DNA of 24,602 nt from an uncultured Lachnospiraceae bacterium (GTDB taxonomy: Bacteria; Bacillota; Clostridia; Lachnospirales; Lachnospiraceae): NCBI GenBank assembly GCA_958402795.1, contig CATXUX010000045.1, positions 1 to 24,602 on the forward strand, written 5' to 3'. A program made the position numbers and the translations under genes. Under the pieces are notes generated by a model. It saw only the letters and a program-made list of their open reading frames with translations. It ran no database searches and had not been told where the DNA came from. Of this stretch, positions 1 through 8,344 are shown piece by piece (the first letter of the stretch is position 1; each line of letters opens with the position of its first letter).

Positions 1-113
1 GTACTTTAGATAGACATATCCCTTTTTCAATTACAATTTACGGAAACTCAAGTTACATATTTTTAAGATTTTGTTAAGATAGACCGGAAATCGGGAAAAT
101 GAGAAGTTTGTTC

Positions 114-142
114 TGTACATTTCTTTTCTTTCATACTATAAT
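114..142 (+). promoter_or_regulatory. Putative sigma-A promoter of the ldt-tgt unit
   Basis: A perfect -10 box TATAAT lies at 137-142. The hexamer TGTACA at 114-119 matches the -35 consensus at 4 of 6 positions, with a 17-base spacer. It sits 58 bases ahead of the first start codon at 200. Bases 1-113 are AT-rich and I see no gene, RNA or clear terminator in them. Confidence 0.6.
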
Positions 143-199
143 AGGGATACTTGGACGGAAATGTCCAGATATAGAGATAGTGATGAGGTGAGACACTAA

Positions 200-2062
200 A
201 TGAGCAATCAAAAGTTCCATAAGGACGAGGAAACCCTCAGAGAAGATGATTACAGAGAAGAGGAAGATTACTGGCCGGAGGACGACGCAGATATTGACGC
301 CGCTGACTACTGGCTGGATGAGGAGGAGCCGGAAACAGAAGATGTGACGGCTGCAGAAAAAGAAACAGATTTGGGAGAAGAGAAACCGGCAGAAGAGGAA
401 ACGGCGGAAGAAGACGGAAGTACTTCTGCAGAGGCAGAGGATGACGGGGAAGAGCAGTACGCTGACAAATCCGGCAGGGAGGAAGAGACGGATTCCCGGG
501 ACACAGATCCGGATGACGGAGACGAAGAGGAGGCGTTTGAGGAATACGGACCGGAGGAAGAAGAACCAGAGGACGAAGAGCCGGACGATGACGGCTGGTA
601 TGATGAGGATGAGGATAAAGAAATGCAGAAGAAGAGAAAAAAACGAAAGCAGAACCGGGGGACCAGGAAGCCTGTACTGATCGCGGGCGGCGTTATTGCT
701 GCTGTGGCAGTGATCTATCTCGGGTTTTCCGTGTATTTTATGAGCCATTTTTATTTTAATACGGAGATCAACGGGCACAATTTCTCCGGCAGTTCCGCGA
801 AGGCGGTAGAGGCGTATATGGAAGAACAGGTCGAACAATATACGCTGACTGTGGTGGAAAAGGATAATCAGTCGGATACGATCAACGGCAGCGATATCGA
901 CCTGGCATACGAAGCGGGAGACGAGATTCAGGAAGCACTGAAGAGCCAGAACGGTTTTTTGTGGCCGACAGGACTGTTTTCCAAAAAGAGTACGCAGATC
1001 ACGATTGAAGTAACCTATGACGCAGATAAGCTGGAAACGGCGATCAATAATCTGAAGTCAGTACGGGCGGAACAGACGCAGCCGGTGTCCGCCTATCCGA
1101 AGTATGACGGAAATACCTTTGTCATAGAACCGGAGGTTTTGGGAAACGCAGTGGATTCCGAGGTACTGCATGAGAAGATCAGCCAGTATATCACAGAGTT
1201 CCGACCGGAACTGGATATGGAAGAAGAAGGATGTTATGCATTGCCGAAATACACATCGGATTCACCGGAGGTGCAGGCAGCATGTGACGAGATGAACAAG
1301 TGTCTGACGGCAAGCATTACCTATACGATGGATGAAAATGTGGTCGTTGATAAGGAACTGATCGCTACCTGGCTGACGGTGGATGAAAATATGAACGTAA
1401 CGTTCAATGAAACGGCGGTAAGAGAGTGGCTGACGGCGTTCGGAGACAAATATGATACGCAGGGAACGGTGCGGACGATCACGACGCCGACAGGAAAGGT
1501 CACAGAGGTTCCCGGAACCGGTACATATGGTTGGTCGATTGATGAGGACAGCGAGTATACGGCGCTGACCACCAGCATTAAAAACGGAGAAACGGTGACG
1601 AAGGAGCCGGCTTATTATGCGGGAGGAACTGCCGCGTCCCACAGCGCACAGGACTGGGGAACGACCTATGCAGAGGTGGATATCTCCGCACAGCATATGT
1701 GGTATATTGTGGATGGTGCGGTCGTGTTAGAGACAGATGTCGTGACAGGTTATCCGTCACCTGAAAAGGAAACGACGGCGGGTGCCTGGACAATCCTGGA
1801 AAAGTCTCTGAATAAGACATTAGTGGGAGATATTGATCCGGACACAGGAAAACCGCAGTATGAAACGCCGGTGGATTACTGGATGCGGATCACATGGACC
1901 GGTATCGGGTTCCATGATGCGGACTGGCAGCCATCGTTCGGTGGAACTTTGTATATGGACGAAAACCGTGGATCACATGGTTGTATCAATATGCCGGATG
2001 ACAAGGCGGCGGAACTGTATGATCTGATCGAAGTGGGAACGCCTGTACTTGTGCATTACTGA
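200..2062 (+). CDS. Membrane-anchored L,D-transpeptidase (YkuD) with acidic N-terminal tail
   Basis: This is a predicted cell-wall enzyme that makes 3-3 cross-links in peptidoglycan or attaches groups to it, acting outside the membrane. The 620-residue protein has four parts. Residues 1-142 are a low-complexity, strongly Asp/Glu-rich cytoplasmic tail. Residues 143-157 are a Lys/Arg cluster. One membrane span covers about 159-181. The extracytoplasmic part begins with segments like the putative peptidoglycan-binding domains found in clostridial L,D-transpeptidases (about 185-330). The C-terminal YkuD domain (about 493-620) carries the active-site pattern: His572 in GFHDADW and Cys595 in RGSHGCINMP. 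The ATG at 200 has a GAGGTG ribosome site at 185-190, nine bases upstream. The gene is followed by tgt after 27 bases and is probably co-transcribed with it. Family assignment is firm; the exact wall substrate is unknown, and the acidic tail is unusual. Confidence 0.93.
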   Translation: MSNQKFHKDEETLREDDYREEEDYWPEDDADIDAADYWLDEEEPETEDVTAAEKETDLGEEKPAEEETAEEDGSTSAEAEDDGEEQYADKSGREEETDSRDTDPDDGDEEEAFEEYGPEEEEPEDEEPDDDGWYDEDEDKEMQKKRKKRKQNRGTRKPVLIAGGVIAAVAVIYLGFSVYFMSHFYFNTEINGHNFSGSSAKAVEAYMEEQVEQYTLTVVEKDNQSDTINGSDIDLAYEAGDEIQEALKSQNGFLWPTGLFSKKSTQITIEVTYDADKLETAINNLKSVRAEQTQPVSAYPKYDGNTFVIEPEVLGNAVDSEVLHEKISQYITEFRPELDMEEEGCYALPKYTSDSPEVQAACDEMNKCLTASITYTMDENVVVDKELIATWLTVDENMNVTFNETAVREWLTAFGDKYDTQGTVRTITTPTGKVTEVPGTGTYGWSIDEDSEYTALTTSIKNGETVTKEPAYYAGGTAASHSAQDWGTTYAEVDISAQHMWYIVDGAVVLETDVVTGYPSPEKETTAGAWTILEKSLNKTLVGDIDPDTGKPQYETPVDYWMRITWTGIGFHDADWQPSFGGTLYMDENRGSHGCINMPDDKAAELYDLIEVGTPVLVHY

Positions 2063-2089
2063 TGCATCTATAGAGAAAAAGGAGAGACT

Positions 2090-3220
2090 ATGTACGAGTT
2101 ACTGAAAAAAGACGGAAAAGCAAAGCGCGGACGGTTCCATACCGTCCACGGCACGATCGAGACGCCGGTGTTTATGAATGTAGGAACGGCGGGCGCGATC
2201 AAGGGTGCCGTATCGACAGACGACCTGCGGCAGATCAAGACGCAGGTAGAACTGTCCAACACCTATCATCTGCATGTCCGGCCGGGGGATGAAGTTGTGA
2301 AAAAGATGGGCGGCCTGCACAAGTTTATGAACTGGGACAGACCGATCCTGACCGATTCGGGCGGGTTTCAGGTGTTTTCACTGGCGGATCTGCGGAAGAT
2401 TCAGGAGGAAGGCGTCCATTTTCATTCCCATATTGACGGAAGAAAGATTTTTATGGGTCCGGAGCAGAGTATGCAGATCCAGTCCAATCTGGGATCCACG
2501 ATCGCTATGGCGTTCGATGAATGTCCGTCCAGTGTGGCGGACCGGGATTATATGGAGAATTCTGTCGCGCGGACGACACGGTGGCTCGCCCGCTGTAAGG
2601 CTGAGATGGAGCGGCTGAATTCCCTTCCGGACACGATCAACAAAGAGCAGCTTTTATTCGGGATCAATCAGGGCGGCATCTACGAGGATATCCGGATCGC
2701 CCATGCGCAGCAGATCACAGAGCTTGACCTGCCGGGATACGCTGTCGGCGGTCTGGCGGTAGGGGAGAGCCATGAGGAGATGTACCGGATCCTGGATGCA
2801 GTCGTGCCGTATCTGCCGGAGGATAAGCCGACCTATCTTATGGGCGTCGGCACGCCGGCGAATATTCTGGAGAGCGTGGACCGGGGCGTTGATTTTTTTG
2901 ACTGCGTTTATCCGTCCCGGAACGGACGCCACGGCCATGTCTATACTAACCATGGGAAGCTGAACCTGTTTAACGCCAGGTATGAACTGGACGCCCGGCC
3001 GATTGAAGAAGGATGCCAGTGTCCTGCCTGCAGAAGCTACAGCCGCGCTTATATCCGGCATTTGCTCAAGGCAAAAGAAATGCTGGGGATGCGTCTGTGT
3101 GTACTCCACAATCTGTATTTTTATAATACGATGATGGAAGAAATCCGCGACGCCATAGACGCCGGGACATATCAGACGTACAAGAAGCAAAAACTGGAAC
3201 AGATGAATACACCGGAGTGA
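2090..3220 (+). CDS. tgt: tRNA-guanine(34) transglycosylase
   Basis: This enzyme swaps guanine 34 in the anticodon of tRNA Asp, Asn, His and Tyr for a queuosine precursor (preQ1 in most bacteria). The 376 residues match the usual length of bacterial Tgt. Visible hallmarks are TDSGGFQ with Asp89 as the general acid/base, the GGLAVGE substrate loop, the VDFFDCVYPSR motif holding the nucleophilic Asp (the pair Asp268/Asp271), and a zinc site from Cys309, Cys311, Cys314 and His340. The GGLAVGE loop looks like the bacterial preQ1 type rather than the eukaryotic queuine type; this is judged by eye only. The ATG is preceded by AAGGAGAG. It follows the L,D-transpeptidase gene by 27 bases with no terminator between. 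In many bacteria tgt and yajC are neighbours, as here, although yajC has its own promoter. Confidence 0.97.
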   Translation: MYELLKKDGKAKRGRFHTVHGTIETPVFMNVGTAGAIKGAVSTDDLRQIKTQVELSNTYHLHVRPGDEVVKKMGGLHKFMNWDRPILTDSGGFQVFSLADLRKIQEEGVHFHSHIDGRKIFMGPEQSMQIQSNLGSTIAMAFDECPSSVADRDYMENSVARTTRWLARCKAEMERLNSLPDTINKEQLLFGINQGGIYEDIRIAHAQQITELDLPGYAVGGLAVGESHEEMYRILDAVVPYLPEDKPTYLMGVGTPANILESVDRGVDFFDCVYPSRNGRHGHVYTNHGKLNLFNARYELDARPIEEGCQCPACRSYSRAYIRHLLKAKEMLGMRLCVLHNLYFYNTMMEEIRDAIDAGTYQTYKKQKLEQMNTPE

Positions 3221-3261
3221 CAGAAATTCTGTAAAAATCAACAGGAAATCAAAATTTTCTC

Positions 3262-3290
3262 TTGAAGAATCGGCGCTTTTTGTGTATGAT
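3262..3290 (+). promoter_or_regulatory. Putative sigma-A promoter of yajC
   Basis: TTGAAG at 3262-3267 and TATGAT at 3285-3290 are separated by 17 bases, 42 bases ahead of the yajC start. A small 5-bp stem (ACAGA/TCTGT, 3220-3232) just after the tgt stop is too weak to call a terminator, so read-through from tgt is also likely. Confidence 0.5.
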
Positions 3291-3331
3291 ATGTATATTG
3301 TCTGTAATATTGGAACTAAGGAGGATAAGAA

Positions 3332-3616
3332 ATGGAAGGATTTGGCATTATCATAGTTTATGTCGTGTTCTTTGCAGTTCTGTGGTGGTTTATGTCACGC
3401 CCGCAGAAAAAAGAACAAAAGCGGCTTCAGCAGATGCTTTCTACAATGGAAGTTGGGGATACGGTGCTTACGACGAGCGGGTTCTACGGTGTGATCATTG
3501 ATATCACAGATGACGATGTGATCGTTGAGTTTGGAAACAACAAGAACTGCCGTATTCCAATGCAGAAGGGAGCCATTGCGCAGCTTGAGAAGCCGGGGAC
3601 CGGCGTTACTGAATAA
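3332..3616 (+). CDS. yajC: Preprotein translocase accessory subunit YajC
   Basis: YajC is a small membrane protein that associates with SecDF and the Sec translocon. The 94-residue product has one N-terminal membrane span (about residues 4-22, FGIIIVYVVFFAVLWWF) followed by the family hallmark SRPQKKEQKR. A small beta-rich cytoplasmic domain follows, with the typical pattern of 'gDtVlTtsGfyGvI'. Length fits the family. The ATG is set by a very strong AAGGAGG site at 3318-3324, seven bases upstream. The tgt-yajC order is common in bacteria; secD/secF, which often follow, are not here, since leuB comes next. Confidence 0.93.
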   Translation: MEGFGIIIVYVVFFAVLWWFMSRPQKKEQKRLQQMLSTMEVGDTVLTTSGFYGVIIDITDDDVIVEFGNNKNCRIPMQKGAIAQLEKPGTGVTE

Positions 3617-3631
3617 TGCGTAACAAAAATG

Positions 3632-3655
3632 GACCGGAAGCGGATGCTTTCGGTC
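3632..3655 (+). terminator. Hairpin after yajC, possible terminator
   Basis: GACCGGAAGC at 3632-3641 pairs with GCTTTCGGTC at 3646-3655 (10 bp with one G-U) around the loop GGAT. Only TTT follows before CATG, so termination may be partial and leuB may get read-through. Confidence 0.5.
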
Positions 3656-3660
3656 TTTCA

Positions 3661-3682
3661 TGCATTCAGGTATCTGAATGCA
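3661..3682. repeat. Interrupted palindrome upstream of leuB
   Basis: TGCATTCAG (3661-3669) and CTGAATGCA (3674-3682) form a perfect 9-bp inverted repeat around GTAT. It starts five bases after the yajC hairpin and has no T-run. It may be an RNA hairpin or a protein-binding site for the leuB operon. I see no clear promoter and no T-box in 3617-3742. Confidence 0.55.
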
Positions 3683-3742
3683 CGAAGAACCATATAAAAG
3701 ATAAAAGCCATATATCGTATAAACTGGAAGGATGAGTGGAAG

Positions 3743-4828
3743 ATGAGATTGAAGATCGGTGTGATTAAAGGAGACGGGATCGGACCGGAGATCGTCACAG
3801 AGGCGATGAAGGTACTGGACCGGATCGGTGAGATTTACGGACACGAGATGGACTATACGCAGCTTCTTATGGGCGGCGCTTCGATCGACGTATACGGAGT
3901 TCCGCTGACAGATGAGACGGTGGCGGCGGCAAAGCAAAACGATGCGGTGCTTCTCGGTTCAATCGGCGGGGATGCGAAGACTTCGCCCTGGTACCGGCTG
4001 GAACCGTCAAAAAGACCGGAGGCAGGTCTTTTGAAGATCCGCAAGGAATTAAACTTGTTTGCGAATCTGCGCCCGGCTGTCCTGTATGATGAACTCAAAG
4101 GGGCATGTCAGTTAAAGGAAGAGATTACCGCGGGCGGATTTGACATGATGATCATGCGTGAGCTGACCGGCGGATTATATTTTGGGGCGCGCTCCACGGT
4201 TGAAGAAAACGGCGTTCTGACCGCGACAGATACCCTTACATATAATGAAGAGGAGATCCGGCGTATTGCAAAGCGTGGATTTGATATCGCGATGAAGCGC
4301 CGCAAAAAGGTAACAAGCGTGGATAAGGCAAATGTACTCGATTCTTCCAGACTCTGGAGAAAAGTGGTGGAAGAAGTCGCGCAGGATTATCCGGAAGTGA
4401 CACTGGAACATATGCTGGTGGACAACTGCGCCATGCAGCTTGTGAAGGATCCCCGTCAGTTTGATGTGATCCTGACGGAGAACATGTTTGGTGATATTCT
4501 GTCTGATGAGGCAAGTATGGTAACAGGTTCCATCGGAATGCTGGCATCTGCCAGTCTCAATGAGACAAAGTTTGGCATGTATGAGCCAAGCGGCGGCTCA
4601 GCGCCGGATATTGCAGGAAAAGGAATCGCAAACCCGATCGCGACCATTCTGTCGGCGGCTATGATGCTTCGGTATTCTTTTGATCTGGACGCTGAGGCGG
4701 ATGCGATCGAGAATGCAGTGAAGCAGGTACTTCGGGACGGATACCGCACCATAGACATTATGTCGGAAGGCAAGACTCAGATCGGAACGGCCCGGATGGG
4801 TGATAAGATCTGTGAATATATTGCATAG
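3743..4828 (+). CDS. leuB: 3-isopropylmalate dehydrogenase
   Basis: LeuB oxidises and decarboxylates 3-isopropylmalate to 2-ketoisocaproate with NAD in leucine synthesis. The 361 residues match the family. It shows GDGIGPEI near the N-terminus (10-17), the ELTGGLYFG motif typical of isopropylmalate rather than isocitrate dehydrogenases (Tyr146), Lys195 in VDKANVLDSSRLW, and the metal-binding block DNCAMQLV...ENMFGDILSDEAS. The C-terminal GSAPDIAGKGIANP stretch belongs to the nucleotide-binding region. The ATG at 3743 is preceded by a GGAAGGA site around 3726-3732. It opens a run with ilvD, ilvB, serC and serA. The leuA, leuC and leuD genes are not in the window. Upstream hairpins may affect expression. 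Confidence 0.96.
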   Translation: MRLKIGVIKGDGIGPEIVTEAMKVLDRIGEIYGHEMDYTQLLMGGASIDVYGVPLTDETVAAAKQNDAVLLGSIGGDAKTSPWYRLEPSKRPEAGLLKIRKELNLFANLRPAVLYDELKGACQLKEEITAGGFDMMIMRELTGGLYFGARSTVEENGVLTATDTLTYNEEEIRRIAKRGFDIAMKRRKKVTSVDKANVLDSSRLWRKVVEEVAQDYPEVTLEHMLVDNCAMQLVKDPRQFDVILTENMFGDILSDEASMVTGSIGMLASASLNETKFGMYEPSGGSAPDIAGKGIANPIATILSAAMMLRYSFDLDAEADAIENAVKQVLRDGYRTIDIMSEGKTQIGTARMGDKICEYIA

Positions 4829-4870
4829 ATGCACAGATATCGCAGGATACAAGAAGGAGAGGATAGAGTA

Positions 4871-6550
4871 ATGAGAAGTGATACCGTAAAAAAAGGAATG
4901 CAGCAGGCACCGCACAGATCCTTGTTCAATGCGCTTGGAATGACGCGGGAAGAACTGGAACGCCCGCTGATCGGAGTGGTCAGTTCCTATAATGAAATTG
5001 TTCCGGGTCATATGAATCTGGATAAGATCACGGAGGCTGTCAAGATGGGAGTCTCGATGGCAGGCGGTACGCCGGTCGTTGTTCCGGCGATCGCTGTATG
5101 CGACGGAATTGCAATGGGACATGAAGGAATGAAGTATTCACTTGTGACAAGAGATCTGATTGCAGATTCGACAGAGGCTCTCGCAATGGCGCACCAGTTT
5201 GACGGACTCGTGATGATCCCGAACTGCGACAAGAACGTACCGGGACTTCTGATGGCAGCGGCAAGAGTGAATATCCCGACGATTTTTGTCAGCGGCGGTC
5301 CGATGCTTGCGGGACATGTCAGAGGAGAAAAGCGCAGTCTGTCCAGTATGTTTGAGGCGGTGGGTTCTTACTCTGCCGGAACAATGTCTGAGGAAGATGT
5401 CCGCGAATTTGAAGAACACGTATGCCCGACCTGCGGTTCCTGCTCCGGTATGTATACAGCGAACAGCATGAACTGCCTGACAGAGGCACTTGGCATGGGA
5501 CTGCCGGGCAACGGCACGATCCCGGCCGTATATTCCGCAAGGATCCAGCTTGCAAAACACGCAGGAATGCAGGTGATGGAGCTGGTGAGAAACAATATCC
5601 GTCCGCGGGACATTATGACGGAAGATGCGATCCTGAATGCGCTGACTGTAGATATGGCGCTGGGTTGTTCTACCAACAGCATGCTGCACATCCCTGCGAT
5701 CGCGCATGAGATCGGAATGGACTTTGAAATTGATTTTGCGAACAGTATCAGCGAGCGGACGCCAAACTTGTGTCATCTGGCTCCGGCAGGTCCGACTTAC
5801 ATTGAAGATCTGAATGAGGCGGGCGGCGTCAGTGCTGTGATGAATGAGCTGAACAAGAAGAATCTGCTGCATACAGACTGTTTGACCGTGACGGGAAAGA
5901 CCATTGGCGAGAATATCAAGGACTGCGTGAACCGGAATCCGGAAGTGATACGTCCGATCGAGAATCCGTACAGTGAGACCGGCGGTCTTGCGGTACTCAA
6001 AGGGAACCTGGCACCGGACGGCAGCGTTGTGAAGCGTTCCGCAGTGGCAGCGGAGATGCTGGTACATGAGGGACCGGCCCGCGTATTTGACTGTGAGGAG
6101 GATGCGATCGCAGCAATCAAAGGCGGTAAGATCCAGCCGGGCGATGTTGTGGTGATCCGCTACGAGGGGCCCAAAGGCGGTCCGGGAATGCGTGAGATGC
6201 TGAACCCGACGTCCGCGATCGCCGGTATGGGACTCGGTTCTTCTGTGGCGCTGATCACAGACGGCAGATTCAGCGGCGCGTCCAGAGGAGCTTCTATCGG
6301 TCATGTGTCGCCGGAAGCGGCAGTAGGCGGCCCGATCGCGCTCGTAGAAGAAGGAGATATCATCAAGATCAATATACCGGAACTGACGCTGGAACTGGAT
6401 GTTCCGGAGGATGTGCTTGCCCAAAGAAAGGCAGCATGGCAGCCGAGAGAACCGAAAGTGACGACCGGGTATCTCTCCAGATACGCCGCGATGGTGACGT
6501 CAGGAAACCGCGGTGCGATCCTGGAAATTCCGAAAACGGCAGAGAAGTGA
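4871..6550 (+). CDS. ilvD: Dihydroxy-acid dehydratase
   Basis: IlvD dehydrates 2,3-dihydroxy-isovalerate and the methylvalerate homologue in valine, isoleucine and leucine synthesis, using an iron-sulfur cluster. Cysteines at the expected places are Cys119 in PNCDKNVPG and Cys185/188/191 in CPTCGSCSGMYTANSMNC. The second family signature GRFSGASRGASIGHVSPEA is intact near the C-terminus. I start at the ATG at 4871 because AAGGAGAGG lies about ten bases upstream (4854-4862) and this gives 559 residues, a normal family length. An in-frame ATG at 4829, immediately after the leuB stop, would add 14 residues and has no ribosome site. leuB lies 42 bases upstream and ilvB 75 bases downstream, so an operon is likely. 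Confidence 0.96.
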   Translation: MRSDTVKKGMQQAPHRSLFNALGMTREELERPLIGVVSSYNEIVPGHMNLDKITEAVKMGVSMAGGTPVVVPAIAVCDGIAMGHEGMKYSLVTRDLIADSTEALAMAHQFDGLVMIPNCDKNVPGLLMAAARVNIPTIFVSGGPMLAGHVRGEKRSLSSMFEAVGSYSAGTMSEEDVREFEEHVCPTCGSCSGMYTANSMNCLTEALGMGLPGNGTIPAVYSARIQLAKHAGMQVMELVRNNIRPRDIMTEDAILNALTVDMALGCSTNSMLHIPAIAHEIGMDFEIDFANSISERTPNLCHLAPAGPTYIEDLNEAGGVSAVMNELNKKNLLHTDCLTVTGKTIGENIKDCVNRNPEVIRPIENPYSETGGLAVLKGNLAPDGSVVKRSAVAAEMLVHEGPARVFDCEEDAIAAIKGGKIQPGDVVVIRYEGPKGGPGMREMLNPTSAIAGMGLGSSVALITDGRFSGASRGASIGHVSPEAAVGGPIALVEEGDIIKINIPELTLELDVPEDVLAQRKAAWQPREPKVTTGYLSRYAAMVTSGNRGAILEIPKTAEK

Positions 6551-6552
6551 AT

Positions 6553-6580
6553 CCTGCCGGACGGAACAAGACCGGGCAGG
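6553..6580 (+). other. Stem-loop between ilvD and ilvB
   Basis: CCTGCC (6553-6558) pairs with GGCAGG (6575-6580), with extra GG/CC pairing inside. No T-run follows, so it is not a classical terminator. It could tune relative expression or mRNA stability within the operon; this is inference. Confidence 0.35.
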
Positions 6581-6625
6581 AAACGAAGCAGGTCATACAG
6601 AAGAAGTAATGAGGAGGTGCCTGCC

Positions 6626-8314
6626 ATGCAGTTGACAGGAGCAGAGATAGTAATAGAATGTTTAAAAGAACAGGGTGTGGATACCGTGTTTGGATATCCG
6701 GGCGGAGCGATCCTGAATGTATATGACGAGCTCTATAAGCACAGCGATGAGATCCGTCATGTTCTGACTTCCCATGAACAGGGTGCGTCTCATGCGGCGG
6801 ACGGCTATGCCCGCGCGACAGGAAAAGTAGGCGTATGTTTTGCAACCAGCGGACCTGGAGCGACGAATCTGGTGACGGGGATCGCAACCGCATATATGGA
6901 TTCGATTCCGGTCGTGGCGATCACCTGCAATGTGGGCGTGCCGCTTCTGGGAAAGGACAGTTTTCAGGAAATTGATATTACCGGGATCACGCAGCCGATT
7001 ACCAAGTATAATTATATCGTAAAGGATGTTACAAAACTTGCGGACTGTATCCGCAACGCGTTCCGGATCGCCCGGACCGGAAGACCGGGTCCGGTACTGG
7101 TAGATATTCCGAAGGATGTCACAGCGGCAAAGACGGAGTATGAGCGGATGGAGATCCCGCCGTATCAGCCGGATGCGGCGCAGATCAGTGATGCAGACGT
7201 AGATCTTGCTGTTTCCATGATGGAACAGTCCAAAAAGCCGTTTATTTTTGTGGGCGGCGGAGCGGTTCTTTCCGGAGCCAGTGAAGAGGTCCGTGAGCTT
7301 GCAGAAAAGCTGGATGCGCCGGTAACCGATTCCCTGATGGGAAAAGGTGCATTTCCCGGGACTAATCCCCGTTATACCGGTATGCTGGGTATGCACGGGA
7401 CAAAAGCGTCCAACTACGGCGTCAGCGAATGCGATCTTCTTGTCGTACTCGGTGCAAGGTTCAGTGACCGTGTGACGGGAGATACGTCACGGTTTGCGAA
7501 ACATGCAAAGATTCTCCAGATCGATATCGATGCGGCGGAGATGAATAAAAATGTGATCATCGACCTTGGAATCGTGGGAGATGTGCGGGAAGCATTGAAA
7601 AAGATCAATGCAAAACTTCCCGGGCAGTCGCATGTGGAATGGATGGAGAAGATCAAAGAGTATCAGGTGAAATACCCGATGCGATATCATCCGGATACAC
7701 TGACGGGACCTTTCGTGATTGAGGAAATCTACCGCCAGACTGCGGGAGACGCGCTGATCGTGACCGAAGTGGGGCAGCACCAAATGTGGGCGGCGCAGTA
7801 CTACAAATATACGTGCCCGCGTACACTTCTGACATCCGGAGGTCTGGGAACGATGGGATATGGACTGGGCGCTTCCATCGGAGCAAAACTGGGGCGTCCG
7901 GAGAAAACCGTTGTCAATATAGCTGGGGACGGTTGTTTCCGCATGAATATGAATGAGATCGCGACCGCGGCCCGGTATCAGATTCCGGTGATCGAGGTTG
8001 TCATCAACAATCATGTGCTCGGCATGGTGAGACAGTGGCAGGATCTGTATTATGGAGAGCGGTATTCCGCTACGGTACTCAATGACCAGACGGATTTCGC
8101 GAAGCTCGCGGAGGCGATGGGAGCGGTCGGAATCCATGTGGAGACGCAGGAGGAATTCCGGAAAGCGTTTGCAGAGGCGATGCACATGGACCGCCCGGTT
8201 CTGATCGACTGTCAGGTCGACCGGGACGACAAGGTCTGGCCGATGGTATCTCCGGGAACACCGATCAGCGAGGCGTTCGATGAGGCAGATTTTGAGGCGC
8301 AAAAACAAAAATAG
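6626..8314 (+). CDS. ilvB: Acetolactate synthase, large (catalytic) subunit
   Basis: The enzyme condenses two pyruvates, or pyruvate and 2-ketobutyrate, to acetohydroxy acids, the first common step of branched-chain amino-acid synthesis. The 562-residue protein has the three-domain thiamine-diphosphate fold. It shows the cofactor-activating Glu51 in SHEQGASHAADGYAR, the GKVGVCFATSGPGATN loop, the FAD-region motif GMLGMHGTKASN, and the thiamine-diphosphate signature from GDG (434-436) to NN (461-462). The QWQDLYY segment near 470 is typical of biosynthetic rather than catabolic enzymes. I choose ATG 6626, six bases after GAGGAGGTG (6611-6619); the in-frame GTG at 6617 lies inside that site. 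No small regulatory subunit (ilvN/ilvH) and no ilvC are next to it. Confidence 0.95.
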   Translation: MQLTGAEIVIECLKEQGVDTVFGYPGGAILNVYDELYKHSDEIRHVLTSHEQGASHAADGYARATGKVGVCFATSGPGATNLVTGIATAYMDSIPVVAITCNVGVPLLGKDSFQEIDITGITQPITKYNYIVKDVTKLADCIRNAFRIARTGRPGPVLVDIPKDVTAAKTEYERMEIPPYQPDAAQISDADVDLAVSMMEQSKKPFIFVGGGAVLSGASEEVRELAEKLDAPVTDSLMGKGAFPGTNPRYTGMLGMHGTKASNYGVSECDLLVVLGARFSDRVTGDTSRFAKHAKILQIDIDAAEMNKNVIIDLGIVGDVREALKKINAKLPGQSHVEWMEKIKEYQVKYPMRYHPDTLTGPFVIEEIYRQTAGDALIVTEVGQHQMWAAQYYKYTCPRTLLTSGGLGTMGYGLGASIGAKLGRPEKTVVNIAGDGCFRMNMNEIATAARYQIPVIEVVINNHVLGMVRQWQDLYYGERYSATVLNDQTDFAKLAEAMGAVGIHVETQEEFRKAFAEAMHMDRPVLIDCQVDRDDKVWPMVSPGTPISEAFDEADFEAQKQK

Positions 8315-8344
8315 AAATAGAAATCTAACAGGAGGATGGAAGAC

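Noticed and set aside
70..85. Rex site near TTGTTAAGAT upstream of the L,D-transpeptidase
   Set aside because: Only one half of the TTGTTAA-N4-TTAACAA pattern is present; the second half is missing.
131..838. 235-codon minus-strand frame that looks like a hydrophobic membrane protein
   Set aside because: Its Phe/Leu/Ser richness is the complement of the GAA/GAG/GAT-rich acidic tail of the L,D-transpeptidase.
3617..3742. T-box riboswitch ahead of the leuB operon
   Set aside because: The gap is only 126 bases and lacks the conserved T-box sequence and specifier stem; only two simple hairpins are present.
5138..6424. 428-codon open frame on the minus strand inside ilvD
   Set aside because: It lies wholly antisense to a well-conserved gene, the translation is Arg/His/Cys-rich without any recognisable domain, and it has no suitable ribosome site.
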